A stretch of 64,000 nucleotides of DNA from assembly GCA_030710605.1 (NCBI GenBank), contig CP092872.1, positions 7,305,763 to 7,369,762 on the forward strand. Direction: 5' to 3'. The first letter of the stretch is position 1; each line of letters begins with the position of its first letter. Of the stretch, positions 1 through 9,762 are shown in pieces. The stretch is from Cordylochernes scorpioides (Eukaryota > Arthropoda > Arachnida > Pseudoscorpiones > Chernetidae). The notes beneath the pieces were generated by a model. That model was not told the DNA's origin. It did not search any database and saw only the letters and a program-made list of their open reading frames with translations. The translations under genes and the position numbers were made by a program.

Positions 1-211
1 TCCTCTGGTAATTAAAATAAGTTTTGCACAACTGAGACTCCTTTGGGTGTTATTCCCAGAAAATGGTTCGCTTCTGAAGATCCTGGGTGAATACAGGTCA
101 TAATTTATAATTGTAACCAATAGAATTTAAAAAACAACATTTTTCAATACATTTGCGCTCGGGGAAAAATCCTCTTGGGTAAAACCCAGGCGTTGTCCAG
201 GTCATTCATTT
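1..211 (+). mobile_element. Degenerate Helitron 3' end
   Basis: The segment ends with a hairpin (CCCAGGCGTTGTCCAGG), then a short run ending TAGT, a decayed form of the hairpin plus CTAG end seen in other Helitron ends of this window. A second copy is at about 41176-41401 and is nearly identical. No coding sequence is visible. The 5' end is outside the window. Confidence 0.55.
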
Positions 212-218
212 AGTGATA

Positions 219-315
219 CAGTAGAACCTCCATTTAGCGGACACCTCTCCACAAAGGACAGTTTTCATTTGCAAAATTACCATTTTTACAATTTAGCAAC
301 TTTCCGGTAAGAGGG
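219..315 (+). mobile_element. Tigger/pogo-like MITE, right part lost in gap
   Basis: It begins CAGTAGAACCTCC directly after a TA. Complete copies of the same family at 40192-40365 and 41405-41564 end with the inverted form GGAGGTTCTACTG followed by TA. This copy runs into the assembly gap, so its right end is not seen. Confidence 0.65.
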
Positions 316-415
316 NNNNNNNNNNNNNNNNNNNNNNNNNNNNNNNNNNNNNNNNNNNNNNNNNNNNNNNNNNNNNNNNNNNNNNNNNNNNNNNNNNNNN
401 NNNNNNNNNNNNNNN
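316..415. other. Assembly gap (100 N)
   Basis: Exactly 100 undetermined bases, a standard scaffold spacer of unknown true size. A second one is at 40650-40749. Sequence on the left of this gap matches sequence about 0.6 kb to the right of the other gap, so both gaps lie next to repeats. Confidence 0.98.
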
Positions 416-529
416 ATGAAAGGTATTTAAGATTTGCGCTTTGTCATTTTGAATGCTTTGTTCAGTTGCTATTCGAATAATACTAGGTATTTCGGTCTGT
501 ATAACAGTATAGTTGGTACAACCCTTCAA

Positions 530-720
530 GAGGATAGTAGTAGCAACATAAAGGTAACCCAGGCTCCTGGAGCGTATCCATAGATCGCCAACTACCCAGG
601 CTGTCCTGTAGTTTAGGAATCTGTCTTGGTAGCCTTAGTGAACCAGTTCACCAGGTGTTTCCAGACCGGTTTGTTTCTTGGTAGATTCAATAAGACAGTG
701 TCATTGAATGAATGCAGTCC
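530..720 (-). mobile_element. LINE 3'-end fragment
   Basis: Read on the minus strand this carries the block CCTGGGTAGTTGGCGA, then GCTCCAGGAGCCTGGGTTA, which recurs at 1707-1905, 29795-30030 (minus), 37225-37260 (minus), 41850-41880 and 60407-60445. At 1470-1905 the same block follows a LINE-type cysteine motif, so I take it as the 3' untranslated end of one LINE family. Only a short piece is present. Confidence 0.5.
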
Positions 721-1184
721 AAGAAGTATAGCCATCTGGAATCGCTGTAGTTGAAATTCTGGGTAGCTTGAAGAGTAGTATGATATTGCTTTTAATTTAA
801 AAATAAATAAATAACGTCAAGATAATTTTATTTCTGGATTATAGATGGCGCTCAAATGCACCTTATATGCATAACCTTTTGCATATATGCATCTTATGGC
901 CTAACACACAATATCCTTGGAGGAGATTAATAGAATCGCCGAATCTCGTGGTCCATTTGGAGGAGGAAAGTGAAGACTAGAAGGTGGCTGATTCCACACT
1001 AGCATTTTCAGTGATACGCTAACCTATGCACGGTGTGGCCACTGGACATGTGTCGGACCTGTAGGCTGTTGTTGGGTGCTGCGCTGCCTGGAGTACATGA
1101 GCTCCATCTGTCTGTAGCCTATGACAATACCTTTGTATGCTTTTTTTTTTGTAATCGTGATTTCTTGTGATATCTGAAGATAAC
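721..1184. other. No gene seen
   Basis: AT-rich sequence with a poly-T run near 1141. I see no ORF with recognisable similarity and no clear repeat ends. Confidence 0.5.
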
Positions 1185-1197
1185 CTTGAGATAACTT

Positions 1198-1422
1198 GAG
1201 TCAAAAGGCGATTCATTAAATATGTTTATATATAAAAAGGGCGTACTTGGATCTGTTAAAAAATTAAAAACTTTTTTTTTCTCAAAATATTTCGAGAGAT
1301 TGCTTCCTCTTTATCAATTTATTCCACAATAATGTGCAATCTCTAATAAGTAATCTCTCGAAATATTTTGAGATTTTTTTTTCTTTACAGATCCAATTAC
1401 GCCCTTTTTTTTTAAATATAAA
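1198..1422. mobile_element. Tailed hairpin element, family B copy 1
   Basis: A near-palindrome: GGGCGTACTTGGATCTG and CTCAAAATATTTCGAGAGATT on the left are repeated inverted on the right. Only the left end carries an extra unpaired tail (GAGTCAAAAGGCGATTCATT). The element is flanked by a 13-bp direct repeat with one mismatch (1185-1197 CTTGAGATAACTT, 1423-1435 CTTGTGATAACTT). A second copy, with the tail on its right, is at 35111-35319. No coding capacity. Confidence 0.7.
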
Positions 1423-1469
1423 CTTGTGATAACTTCCTGGTAGTAAGGCTTTTGTGAGATATGGTGCCC

Positions 1470-1905
1470 TGGCCACGTTCTGGCAGATCTCTGGCATAGA
1501 GATCTAACATGTCCTCACTGCCGGGAAGAGTCACAGACTGTGGACCTCTTCTCCTGTCCAGCTTTTATACTACAGACTACAGACACTGCTTGGAGTACAA
1601 GACTTCAGCCCTGTCCCTACTTCCTGACTCGGCCTGGAACCACCTGGTTCACCTCAGCAATCTGCCTCCCCTCCCATGACTGGACTTCTAGACTGTAGCT
1701 GTACAGCCCGGGTAGTTGGCGATTTATGCTCCAGGAGCCCAGGTTACTTCTATTTTTTTCTCATAGTGCCCGGGTAGTTGGCGACTTCTGTACACTCCAG
1801 GAACCTGGTTTATCTAAATAGACTCTTTAGTACGCTCCAGGAATCCTGGTTTATCTAAATAGACTCTTTAGTACGCTCCAGGAATCCTGGTTATATCAAG
1901 AGAGA
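1470..1905 (+). mobile_element. LINE 3' end with CCHC-like tail and 3' UTR
   Basis: Frame +1 at about 1486-1690 reads LWHRDLTCPHCREESQTVD followed by LFSCPAF, the cysteine-rich end common to many arthropod non-LTR retrotransposon ORF2 proteins (CxxC, then a histidine-type position, then C), and stops at about 1698. The expected histidine appears as D. The 3' UTR holds two copies of the GTAGTTGGCG block and a 41-bp direct repeat at about 1824-1905. No RT domain remains. Confidence 0.6.
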
Positions 1906-2109
1906 GCCATAGAATGCAGTCAACTATCCTGCTTGGACTGACACGCCTTAAACCTATATCTATGGCCAGTCTCTCGGCCTCAGAATGGAACTTCCTGGTC
2001 AACTGGTTCAACTCAGTAATCCACTCAGGACACGATCAAAAGCGCTGGTTCATACTAGTGACTTCTCGGACGTTCTGCTCTCCCTGGGTTATAAATATCT
2101 CTCTCTAGC
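1906..2109 (+). mobile_element. LINE 3'-end fragment, second copy
   Basis: Translated, it gives LLGLTRLKP then a stretch with EWNFLVNWFN. The same block, diverged, is read on the minus strand at 29795-30030, where it is also followed by the GTAGTTGGCG and CTCCAGGAACCTGGG blocks. It ends GGGTTATAAATATCTCTCTA, the common terminus of this LINE family in the window. Confidence 0.5.
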
Positions 2110-2124
2110 AGTAAGTAAATAACA

Positions 2125-2345
2125 ATCCTGTTGGGGTCGGTGGAAGGCTGGTTAAACCGTTTGGTTTTCGACCGCTACGACCCGGGTTCAATTCCCGCAT
2201 TGGACACTTTTTTCTGTTAAAAAAAAATGCTCCAATGGCCCCCGATTCTTGAAAAAGTCCAACCCTACCAGCGAGTGAAAGTAACCAAACGGGGCTCTGG
2301 CACATTTGTAAGTGCAAAGTCAAACTGCTTTTCAGATATGTAGAC
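2125..2345 (+). mobile_element. tRNA-like SINE
   Basis: GGCTGGTTAAACCG can serve as an A box and GGGTTCAATTCCC matches the pol III B-box consensus GGTTCRANNCC, spaced about 40 nt. A non-tRNA body and A run follow. It does not fold as a convincing tRNA, so I call it tRNA-derived rather than a tRNA gene. Confidence 0.55.
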
Positions 2346-2599
2346 ATGTGGTGCGCTTACAGTAAAAGCAGTCGCTAACTACCCACCATGATTATCATGG
2401 CCTGTACCACGTGTACTAGGGATAAGTAAAAAAAAAACAATCTTGTTAGCCTGATTTTTTTTAATGTATGGAAGGCTTTTTTTCATAATAGAAACTGTGT
2501 TAAAATCGTTATATGAAATACTTTCATTTATTTTACAATTAAAAAAAATGAAGATATAGATGTGCAAGATGAAATCAAACTAAAATATTTGTAATTTAT

Positions 2600-2785
2600 T
2601 CCAGGTACCCAGTTCCAAAATAACTTTATAGGTATCGTTCAAGAAGAGCGCACACACAATCTAGCTTATGTTATTTATGAAAAAATTTGAACAAATTCTT
2701 CACTGAAGAAAAAATTTCAATAAGGGATTCGATCACGTTTCATGGCTGTCGGAGATCGAGGGTTTTAACCACTTGTCTGTAATAT
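2600..2785 (-). mobile_element. tRNA-like SINE, second family
   Basis: On the minus strand it reads GTGGTTAAAACCCTCGAT, then a B-box-like segment, then an AT-rich body with TAAGCTAGATTGTGTG and GCTCTTCTTGAACGATACC. Related copies are at 34040-34210 (minus) and 37021-37195 (plus), where the B box GGGATTGAATCCCG is better preserved. Confidence 0.55.
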
Positions 2786-3239
2786 AATATAATATGTTTA
2801 AATATATTTGACCATCGACCAACATTGTTGTTTTTATAAATATGTAATATACATCTAACTTTACATTATTAGTATGTTGCACGTTGTTCACTTAAGATAA
2901 ATAAAATAAGTCTTTTATATAAAATATATCTTTCATTAATAATAAACATAAACAAAACATATTACATTGTCTACCTCCTTTTTCCAGGTACCAAAGGTAC
3001 GGATGTTTATAGGGGTTTGCCATTTCCCTGTAAGTATACTACTTGTCAATGTATGTAGATGTTCAACTTTTCCTATGTGACCGTCCATAGTACCCTTTTG
3101 GATATTAGTGTTCATTGACGAAAATGGACTTTTAAAAAATATATATTTTTAAATTATCCTTTTATTAATCTAAATTAGACAAGATCTTGGAGGTCGTGCT
3201 AATGAAGAAGTTCAAGAACTCTTCTTTGTTTTCTGTACA
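2786..3239. other. No gene seen
   Basis: AT-rich sequence without a recognisable ORF or repeat boundary. Confidence 0.5.
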
Positions 3240-3560
3240 GGGATACTTTGTCCTTTCCAATACAATAACAACAACAACAAAAGCCTTTATTGATGACCTC
3301 TCGTCCTATAAAGGATTCGCCAGTTTACAGAGTAATTGAAGAGAAGAGAACTAAGAATACAGAGATATAAGTAGTAGGTATAGTATAGTATTTTCTACAC
3401 TGTGACTATATACATCAGCAGCAGCAAGCCTTTTACTGGAATCAAAGTCCCATACAGGATTAGTCATTTCTTTCCAATGCAATTTAGTATATGTTGGGGA
3501 GTGGCCTCTTCGGTTTTGCACCTAGTGCAACATGGGGAAGCTTTTGGCTCCCTCTTTATA
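3240..3560 (-). mobile_element. LINE ORF2 C-terminal fragment
   Basis: Minus-strand translation of about 3470-3560 contains CCTRCKTEEATPQHILNCIG, a classic CxxC...H...C ending of arthropod R1/Jockey/I-type LINE polyproteins. Two adjacent tails follow, one ending AAAGGCTTGCTGCTGCTG and one AATAAAGGCTTTTGTTGTTG, as in LINE 3' ends. No reverse transcriptase core is left. Confidence 0.6.
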
Positions 3561-4210
3561 GACTAGAGGGCGCAGGTGACCAGATTTCCATCTGGCCAAC
3601 TGTGTCGACTTCCTTCCTTTTAAAAGATAAATGACAGAAGCAGTCATTGACGCATATATTTAAAGAAGAGACCACAAAGAGATAAAAGAGCGACAACGAG
3701 ATTATTGTAACAATCGAGAAATTTGTCGCGCTTATTTTACCTTTGTTTTGTTTTTTAGCAATCATATTTGCCGATTCTTTCTATTGTAATATTTATGGTT
3801 TGGCGATTCTCGACGGCACGGGCTGATCGGGAAATCGACTTACACAGCGATCCATTTGAACGCGCTATGCAATCTATGGTGTACTTTTGTGGTTGGTTGT
3901 CTTAGTACTGGTACCCTCACTACTAATCCTTACTAATCCTTGATAAAATACCTCATTTTCAAAAAAATATATAGCTAAAAAATTTTTGTTTTTTTGTTAA
4001 ACAGAAAATATTTTTTTTCCCAGCACCTGGGTTGAATTATGTCCGTTTTTATTTACTCTTCTTATCTAATCCACACCTGTCTCTCTCTTAACTTCCCTGG
4101 CCTGGGGAATCCAACCTTTTTTTGAACAACCTTGGTGGCGTGCAGAACCTTGGTACTTTGATACAGTGCATTGTGGCTTGCTATGCCCATTTTTTGGGAT
4201 AAAAAATCAT
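3561..4210. other. No gene seen
   Basis: Mixed sequence with no convincing ORF. It has no counterpart upstream of the later array units, so it lies outside the tandem array; shared sequence begins at the foldback element at 4211. Confidence 0.5.
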
Positions 4211-4538
4211 ATAAAAGCATAGGGCGCCTCTCCCATAAAAATAAACGTCAAAATTAAACGCCATCTATTGACCGTCGCCGAAAACTAGCGGCTTCAGGTT
4301 GGTGACAAAGCCATAACACCAGTTTTGACAAACTAAGAAGACCTGAACACCTGAAGTCCATGGTTTAGAGATAATAGCCATCTTCAGTCCATAGTCTCCA
4401 AGTGGATACTTCTCAGCTTGCCAAAGCTAGTGCTGTGTCTTTGTCACCGATTCGAGACCGCTAGTTTGCGGCGACGGTCAATAGATGGTGTATAGTTTTG
4501 ACGTTTATTTTCACGGGAGAGGCGCTCTATGTTTTTAT
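4211..4538. mobile_element. Foldback element F, unit 1
   Basis: Long inverted ends: ATAAAAGCATAGGGCGCCTC at the left is mirrored by GAGAGGCGCTCTATG at the right, with about 100 bp of arm including GCCATCTATTGACCGTCGCCG. Right of the hairpin lies a further one-sided tail GATCAATTTTCTCACGG running to TTTCCAT (4539-4569). Copies start at 9407, 14520, 20306 and 36047. No ORF with a recognisable product. Confidence 0.75.
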
Positions 4539-4569
4539 AGATCAATTTTCTCACGGAAAAATTTCCATA

Positions 4570-5068
4570 TCTATATATATAAAAATGAATGTTTGTATGT
4601 TTGTCTGTTTGTTGGTTTGTATGACCTGTATACAAATTCGCAGTAGTTCACTAATTCAAACCAAAATTTCCATACATAGGTAAAAATAACGGGGATGACG
4701 ATAGGCTATTTTAAAATATATATAAATCATTTATTAAAACTATATATTCAAATTATTCTACTTAGCTCACGAGCAGCGCCCTCTAGAACACTCAGGCGTC
4801 CTGCCGGCGGCGCGCGCCCGTTGGCTGCCGGCGAGCACGTGACTTCCCTGTGCGCGCGCATGGCTGTCGGCGAGGGCCCACGCGACCGCCCGCCATGCGC
4901 GCGCACAGGGAAGTCACGTGCTCGCCGGCAGCCAACGGGCGCGCGCCGCCGGCAGGTATATATTTTCATTTTTTGCTATAACTGATCTGATTCAGCGTTT
5001 AAAATAACTGCTCTTGCTATGTTTTATTTTGCGTGTAAACCCGGGCGTTGCCCGGGTCATTCGTCTAG
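4570..5068 (+). mobile_element. Non-autonomous Helitron, unit 1
   Basis: It starts TCTATATATATAA after an A and ends with hairpin CCCGGGCGTTGCCCGGG and TCATTCGTCTAG before a T, fitting the Helitron rule of TC...hairpin...CTRR inserted between A and T. The empty site is visible in unit 3 (14870-14890) and unit 4, where TTTCCATCTAAATTGTA runs uninterrupted. It carries the GC-rich palindrome at 4800-4956. No Rep/helicase gene is present. Confidence 0.8.
4800..4956. repeat. GC-rich 65-bp palindrome with 27-nt loop
   Basis: Left arm 4800-4864 begins CCTGCCGGCGGCGCGCG; right arm 4892-4956 is its inverted copy. The 27-nt loop 4865-4891 appears in reverse-complement orientation in the unit 2 copy (10050-10076). 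The short ORFs on both strands here are a by-product of the palindrome and GC content. Confidence 0.9.
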
Positions 5069-6315
5069 TAAATTATAAATATATGTGTATTCAATCGGGA
5101 ATATTCAATGTTGGGCGTTGTGGCCCTAATAAAAGCTTTTTGTTGTTGATCTGTTGATCAATGTTTGCAAACGAAGGTCTAACATGTACACAGCCATGCA
5201 ACTTGACATCAATGTAGACTAATAGAGTGAAGATACATCTGACTCTTCTTTCTTTCAATGCCAACCGATGCCAGAGAGAACATGGTTTTACGGGCTACTA
5301 ACTAAAGTATATGATTTTTGAGCCCAAAAATGAATGTAGGAAGCAGACAAACCACAATGCTCTATAGCAAAGTACCTGTAAAGAGTCACCGGTAACTGAA
5401 AATAAATAGATAAAAAGGAATATTCCAACGGCCCCCTACCTTCAGATATTCCTAGCCGGAAAATCAAATGTTTTTTTTTTCAGGGCCCGCTGGCGGTCAA
5501 AGAAGAAAGAGAATAAGCTAAAAACCCAATTAATGGTTTAAAAAAATAAAAACTTTTGGAAATTATAAAAAACACTCCAACAAATAAAGAGGAAATCTAA
5601 ACTATGTACTTTCCAATTCCTTCTGAAGGGCTGCCTCCAATTCTTTCTGAAGGGTTGCTTTCTAATTCCTTCTGCAGGGCAGTTTTCTAATTCCTTCCGC
5701 AGGGCAGTTTTCTAATTCCTTCTGCAGGGCAGATTCTTCCACCACTGGACACTCTCCCGTCGTTGACTACTATGAAAGTGATCAGTCTAAAGTTGAGCTG
5801 AACTACGATATCTAGCACCACGGATATTTTATAGCTTTTAATTCAGCATATATTTCAAATTTTCTTTATAAATCTTCTATAATCTCTAGAACCTTGCATA
5901 AATTATTTTATCATTTCTCAAATTTGCATAAACTTTGCCTAACTTTTCATTGACTTTCAACAGTACGTAAGGTTCTGCACGCAAACAAGGTTGTTCCTAA
6001 AAGGTTAGATTCCTCAGTTCAGGGACGATAAAAGAAAGACAGCTGTTGATAAGAGGATTAAATTAAACGGGAATAATTCAACAAGTGCTGGTCAACCAAG
6101 ACGGACATTCCAATTTCTTCACATGCTTCCTCAGGTCATCTAACGACTATTCACAATGACTTTAATTTACTTCGTGGCTCTACCTCTAAGATTTCCATTA
6201 ATTTATGTATCTGAAGGTAGTTTTTTTATATAAACTTTTTATGCGCTTAAGATCAACTTTTTGGACATATTTACACACTTTAATCTTAAATTTAAATATC
6301 TCTTTAATCCAAATA
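5069..6315. other. Array spacer, unit 1
   Basis: No gene. It contains a LINE-like tail (GGCCCTAATAAAAGC then TTTTTGTTGTTG, 5115-5145), an intact TA site at about 5404 that is occupied by a mariner in units 3 and 4, and a five-copy 23-bp minisatellite (5610-5732). The same spacer, with variations, precedes each FET-like gene. Confidence 0.7.
5610..5732. repeat. 23-bp minisatellite, five copies (unit 1)
   Basis: Unit consensus TTCTAATTCCTTCTGCAGGGC plus two bases. Five copies here, three at 10830-10902 in unit 2, two at 16684-16732 in unit 3 and two at 22506-22554 in unit 4. Confidence 0.8.
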
Positions 6316-6474
6316 CAGTAAACCTGTCTATAGCGCTCCCTCTTTATAGCGCTCTATTTTAAATACGTAGTACGATGCGATTTACATTTAAAGTGACCTG
6401 TCTATAGCACCCCCTCTCTATAGCACACTATTTTGGTAGGTCCCAAGAGGAGGCGCTATAGACAGGTTTAACTG
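6316..6474. mobile_element. 159-bp MITE with TA target, upstream of FET gene 1
   Basis: Left end CAGTAAACCTGTCTATAGCG and right end CGCTATAGACAGGTTTAACTG are inverted repeats between TA dinucleotides. The internal halves are also partly palindromic. The ends resemble pogo/Tigger-type termini. The same insertion is in the other units at 11472, 17310 and 23125, so it predates the array. Unlinked copies are at 29517-29693 and 30390-30475. Confidence 0.8.
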
Positions 6475-6680
6475 TATTTGAAAATATTTTAAATTAAATC
6501 CAATCTTAATTCTGAAAATATTTTAAAATATTTTTAAAAATTTAAATAATATTTATTTATTAAAAATGAGAAACAGATTCAAAAAATTGAAATATATTTT
6601 CATTGTTTTACATGCGACGCATTCTTGAGTGCTTTCGATAGGATCAAGGTTTATTAGATATTAAAAATAAGTGAAAATAT

Positions 6681-6712
6681 TATAAATACCCAAAGAGTGA
6701 ACTTTTCAGGGA
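6681..6712 (+). promoter_or_regulatory. TATA box and initiator of FET gene 1
   Basis: TATAAATA at 6681-6688 is followed about 25 nt downstream by TTTTCAGGG (TCAG at 6706-6709), resembling the arthropod TCAGT initiator. This spacing is right for a pol II core promoter and would give a leader of about 50 nt. The arrangement is kept in units 2 and 3; unit 4 has TATAAATT. Confidence 0.6.
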
Positions 6713-6760
6713 TTCAATTGACAAAATAAAAATTATACCCCACTAGAGAAAAATTATACC

Positions 6761-8662
6761 ATGTTCCAGACCTATTCACAATACCAAACTCACACCGGAA
6801 GTACTGGAAACTCTCAGGCGACGCAGTCAGCTGCTTATGCCCAAGAACAGGCTACAGGTTCAACTACAGAGCAAACTGTTCAATCTAAAGAGAATATTGG
6901 TACCCAGTATCAATCTACAGGCAGCTACCAAAACGCTGTAGGACAAGCTATGGGCAACTACCAAACCGCTTTGGCCCAGTCCCAAGCTACAGGTAGTTAC
7001 CAAACTGCAGCTGCTCAGTCTTCAAACACAGGTTACTACCAAAACACTGTAGCTGGGCTCCAAGCTACAAGCATGTATCCAACCGCTGCAGTCCAGGCTC
7101 CAGCTACAAATATCTACGGAAGCGCTTCAGTCCAGGCTCCAGCTACAAATATCTACCCAACCGCTGCAGTCCAGGCTCCTGCTGCTATGAATTACCCGAC
7201 CACTGCCCAGCCAAATGCCTATACCCAGAATCAGACTTACCTATTTGATCCAAGTTACTACCAAAAGGCCCTGGCACAGTACCAAGCTACAAGCTACTAC
7301 TACCCAACCTCTGCACAGACCCCAGGTTTTAACCCAACAGCCGTTGCCCAGCTCCCAGCCCAGTACCAAACAACCTCTGTGGCCCAAGCTACAGGCCAAT
7401 ACCAAACAACCTCTGTGGCCCAAGCTACAGGCCAGTACCAAACAACCTCTGTAGCCCAAGCCACAGGCCAGTACCAAACAACCTCTGTGGCTCAACCTAC
7501 GACAACCTCTGTGGCCCAAGCGACAGGCCAGTACCAAACAACATCTGTGGCCCAAGCTACAGGCCAGTACCAAACAACCTCTGTGGCCCAACCAGATTCT
7601 AAGGAGCAGACTTACAGTCAAGCTGCAGGCTATTATCCAACTTCCAATGTCCAGCAAAGTAACATGAAACAGACTATTGCCCAGTCTACAGGCCAGTATC
7701 CAGCAGCTGGTGCACAGACCTATCCTGCAGGCTACCTACCATATGAACAGACTTACAACAAACCCAAGGCTGAAGGACTCCTCCCAACCCCCGATGAAGA
7801 CCTATCTACACAACCCTCTCCTGCGTCATACAACAATTTCCCACCACCGCCTTTCATGAGTCGTCCACAGAGCCAGGCCTATGGTGAATATCAACAATCT
7901 AACCAGAGCTTTGCCCCCCGTGCAGGATACAGGGGCGGGTACAACCAGCCTCGTGCAGGATACGATGGTCCCCTACAGCACGGTGTTCACAGAGGCGGGT
8001 ACAACCAACCTCGTGCAAGATTCAATGGCCCCCAACAGCACGGTGGCCACAGAGGCGGGTACAACCAACCTCGTGCAAGATTCAATGGCCCCCAACAGCA
8101 CGGTGGGTACAGAGGCGGGTACAACCAACCTCGTGCAAGATTCAATGGCCCCCAACAGCACGGTGGATACAGAGGCGGGTACAACCCCACCCCTAGAAGT
8201 GATATGGTGGAGATCAAGGACGCCGTGTACGTGGCGGACCTACCTAAGGATGTCACCATTCAGCAGATGGAAGAGGTGTTCGGACCCATGGGAACCTTCA
8301 AGAAAGACAAGAGGACCGACGGACCAAGAATCTTTATTCACACCGACCGCGAAACAGGCGAAGTGAAGGGAACAGCCACGGTGGCCTACGAAAGCGAAGA
8401 ATCCGCTCAGGCCGCTGTCAGGGATCTCAACGACAAGGAATTCCTGGAAACAGGCTGCAGTATCAAGGTGATGTTAGCAAAGAGGCGTGAGAATGCTCAG
8501 CCGCCTAGAAACAACAGAGCCCCCGACTGGCCTTGTCCTGGTTGCAACAACCGCAACTTCGGATGGCGTACCACCTGCAACAGATGTCAGGAACCCCGGC
8601 CACAGGGTGACATGCTTCCACAGGGAGATTTCAGAGGGCATCGTGGCTTCAGACCATACTGA
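6761..8662 (+). CDS. FET-family (EWS/FUS/TAF15/Cabeza-like) RNA-binding protein, copy 1
   Basis: An intact single-exon ORF of 633 codons. Residues 1-365 are a Q/S/Y/T/A-rich prion-like domain with a 12-residue repeat (QYQTTSVAQATG, six copies near 201-283). Residues 387-480 hold four 20-residue RGGYNQPRA-type repeats. An RRM at about 486-573 has RNP2 VYVADL, RNP1 KGTATVAY and the FET-type TDRETGEVKG loop. A RanBP2 zinc finger at 586-616 has WPCPGC, NFGWR and CNRC. The end GHRGFRPY is a PY-type nuclear import signal as in FUS. FET proteins act in transcription and RNA processing and form condensates. The start follows a TATA promoter and is conserved in all four copies. The 8728 AATAAA ends the transcript. 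This copy has several silent changes not shared with copies 2-4. Confidence 0.93.
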   Translation: MFQTYSQYQTHTGSTGNSQATQSAAYAQEQATGSTTEQTVQSKENIGTQYQSTGSYQNAVGQAMGNYQTALAQSQATGSYQTAAAQSSNTGYYQNTVAGLQATSMYPTAAVQAPATNIYGSASVQAPATNIYPTAAVQAPAAMNYPTTAQPNAYTQNQTYLFDPSYYQKALAQYQATSYYYPTSAQTPGFNPTAVAQLPAQYQTTSVAQATGQYQTTSVAQATGQYQTTSVAQATGQYQTTSVAQPTTTSVAQATGQYQTTSVAQATGQYQTTSVAQPDSKEQTYSQAAGYYPTSNVQQSNMKQTIAQSTGQYPAAGAQTYPAGYLPYEQTYNKPKAEGLLPTPDEDLSTQPSPASYNNFPPPPFMSRPQSQAYGEYQQSNQSFAPRAGYRGGYNQPRAGYDGPLQHGVHRGGYNQPRARFNGPQQHGGHRGGYNQPRARFNGPQQHGGYRGGYNQPRARFNGPQQHGGYRGGYNPTPRSDMVEIKDAVYVADLPKDVTIQQMEEVFGPMGTFKKDKRTDGPRIFIHTDRETGEVKGTATVAYESEESAQAAVRDLNDKEFLETGCSIKVMLAKRRENAQPPRNNRAPDWPCPGCNNRNFGWRTTCNRCQEPRPQGDMLPQGDFRGHRGFRPY

Positions 8663-8727
8663 AAGTATATAGCGCATGTTACTGAAAACTGAATTGTTAG
8701 TCTAAAATATATACTTGTATATACATC

Positions 8728-8737
8728 AATAAATAAA
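8728..8737 (+). terminator. Poly(A) signals of FET gene 1
   Basis: Overlapping AATAAA hexamers 66 nt after the stop codon. Equivalent single signals are at 13828, 19645 and 25556. Confidence 0.7.
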
Positions 8738-9406
8738 TTTTTAATATATTTCAATTAGAATCTTTTATTCGACTTGCCTTCATACCTTTCTCTGTTTAAA
8801 AATTTTGTTATCAATTATTTTAGATATTTTTCCAGATCACGCCTAAATATTTGAACACCACCGTAATCCAACGAATAATGTAGGTTTCAGGTAGTTGGCA
8901 AGTTTGTTAAGTAGACAAAAAGGTAGAATCCAATTATCTCCAGTCTAAATAAAATAAAAGTTTATAAAAAGGGGGAGAGGAAAAAAATCCAGTATAATCC
9001 CCCTAGTAAAAGACACCTAATTTCAGAACCAAACTGTTCTTTGTAAAGAGGTGTCCTCTAGCGCGAGTGTCTTCTTAAGGAAGTTCTACTTCACATAGAT
9101 TTTATTTTAACATCTTGATCTGTTCAATGTAATGACTTGGCATGTGTTTCTGTAATGTGAAGATTACTAATGGACTCTAACACTATATATGACCACAGGT
9201 AGAACAATAGAGGAAGTCAAAGAAGATTTGTTTACTCCAGAATGGGCACCAAGACGTCAATGTATTCTGATATAGATAAATTAACTAAGGACATCATACT
9301 TCTTTGTAACTTCTTCAAATCTGTTGAAGGAACTGAGAGAGAGAAAGAGAGAGATAAGAAGCACGATATTGTAGTGTATACATAAATGTAGTATATAATT
9401 GTAAGT
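8738..9406. other. Unit 1 downstream region
   Basis: No gene. A degenerate Tigger-like MITE lies at about 8990-9105 (CCCCTAGTAAAAGACACCTA and GGAAGTTCTACTT are decayed ends). A GA-rich run is at 9335-9360. The same sequence follows genes 2 and 3. Confidence 0.6.
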
Positions 9407-9731
9407 ATAAAAGCATAGAGCGCCTCTCCCGTCAAAATAAACGTCAAAACTAGACGCCATCTATTGACCATCGCCGAAAACTAGCGGCTTCAGGTTGGTG
9501 ACAAAGCCACAACACCAGTTTTTACACACTGAGAAGTGTCCACCTGAAGACCAAGGTTTAGAGCTAATGGCCCTATTTAGTCCATAGTTTCCAAGTGGAT
9601 ACTTCTCAGCTTGCCAAAGCTAGTGCTGTGGCTTTGTCACCGATTCGAGGACGCTAGTTTGCGGCGATGGTCAATAGATGGCGTATAGTTTTGACGTTTA
9701 TTTTCACGGGAGAGGCGCCCTATGTTTTCAT
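9407..9731. mobile_element. Foldback element F, unit 2
   Basis: Same inverted ends as the 4211 copy (AGCATAGAGCGCCTCTCCCG and GGGAGAGGCGCCCTATG), with the tail to about 9762. Confidence 0.75.
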
Positions 9732-9762
9732 AGATCAATTTTCTCACAGAAAAATTTCCATA

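Noticed and set aside
2125..2200. tRNA genes at the B-box sites (also 34150, 37050)
   Set aside because: No acceptor stem or anticodon arm of proper form; repeated with shared non-tRNA bodies, so SINEs.
4211..4538. Hammerhead ribozyme in the foldback or hairpin elements, expected if they were Penelope terminal repeats
   Set aside because: I looked for CTGANGA with GAAA in families A, B, F and H on both strands and found no complete core.
4695..4985. GC-rich ORFs on both strands in the Helitron palindrome (also at 9880-10194)
   Set aside because: Both strands are open because the sequence is a palindrome; composition is not protein-like and no domain is recognisable.
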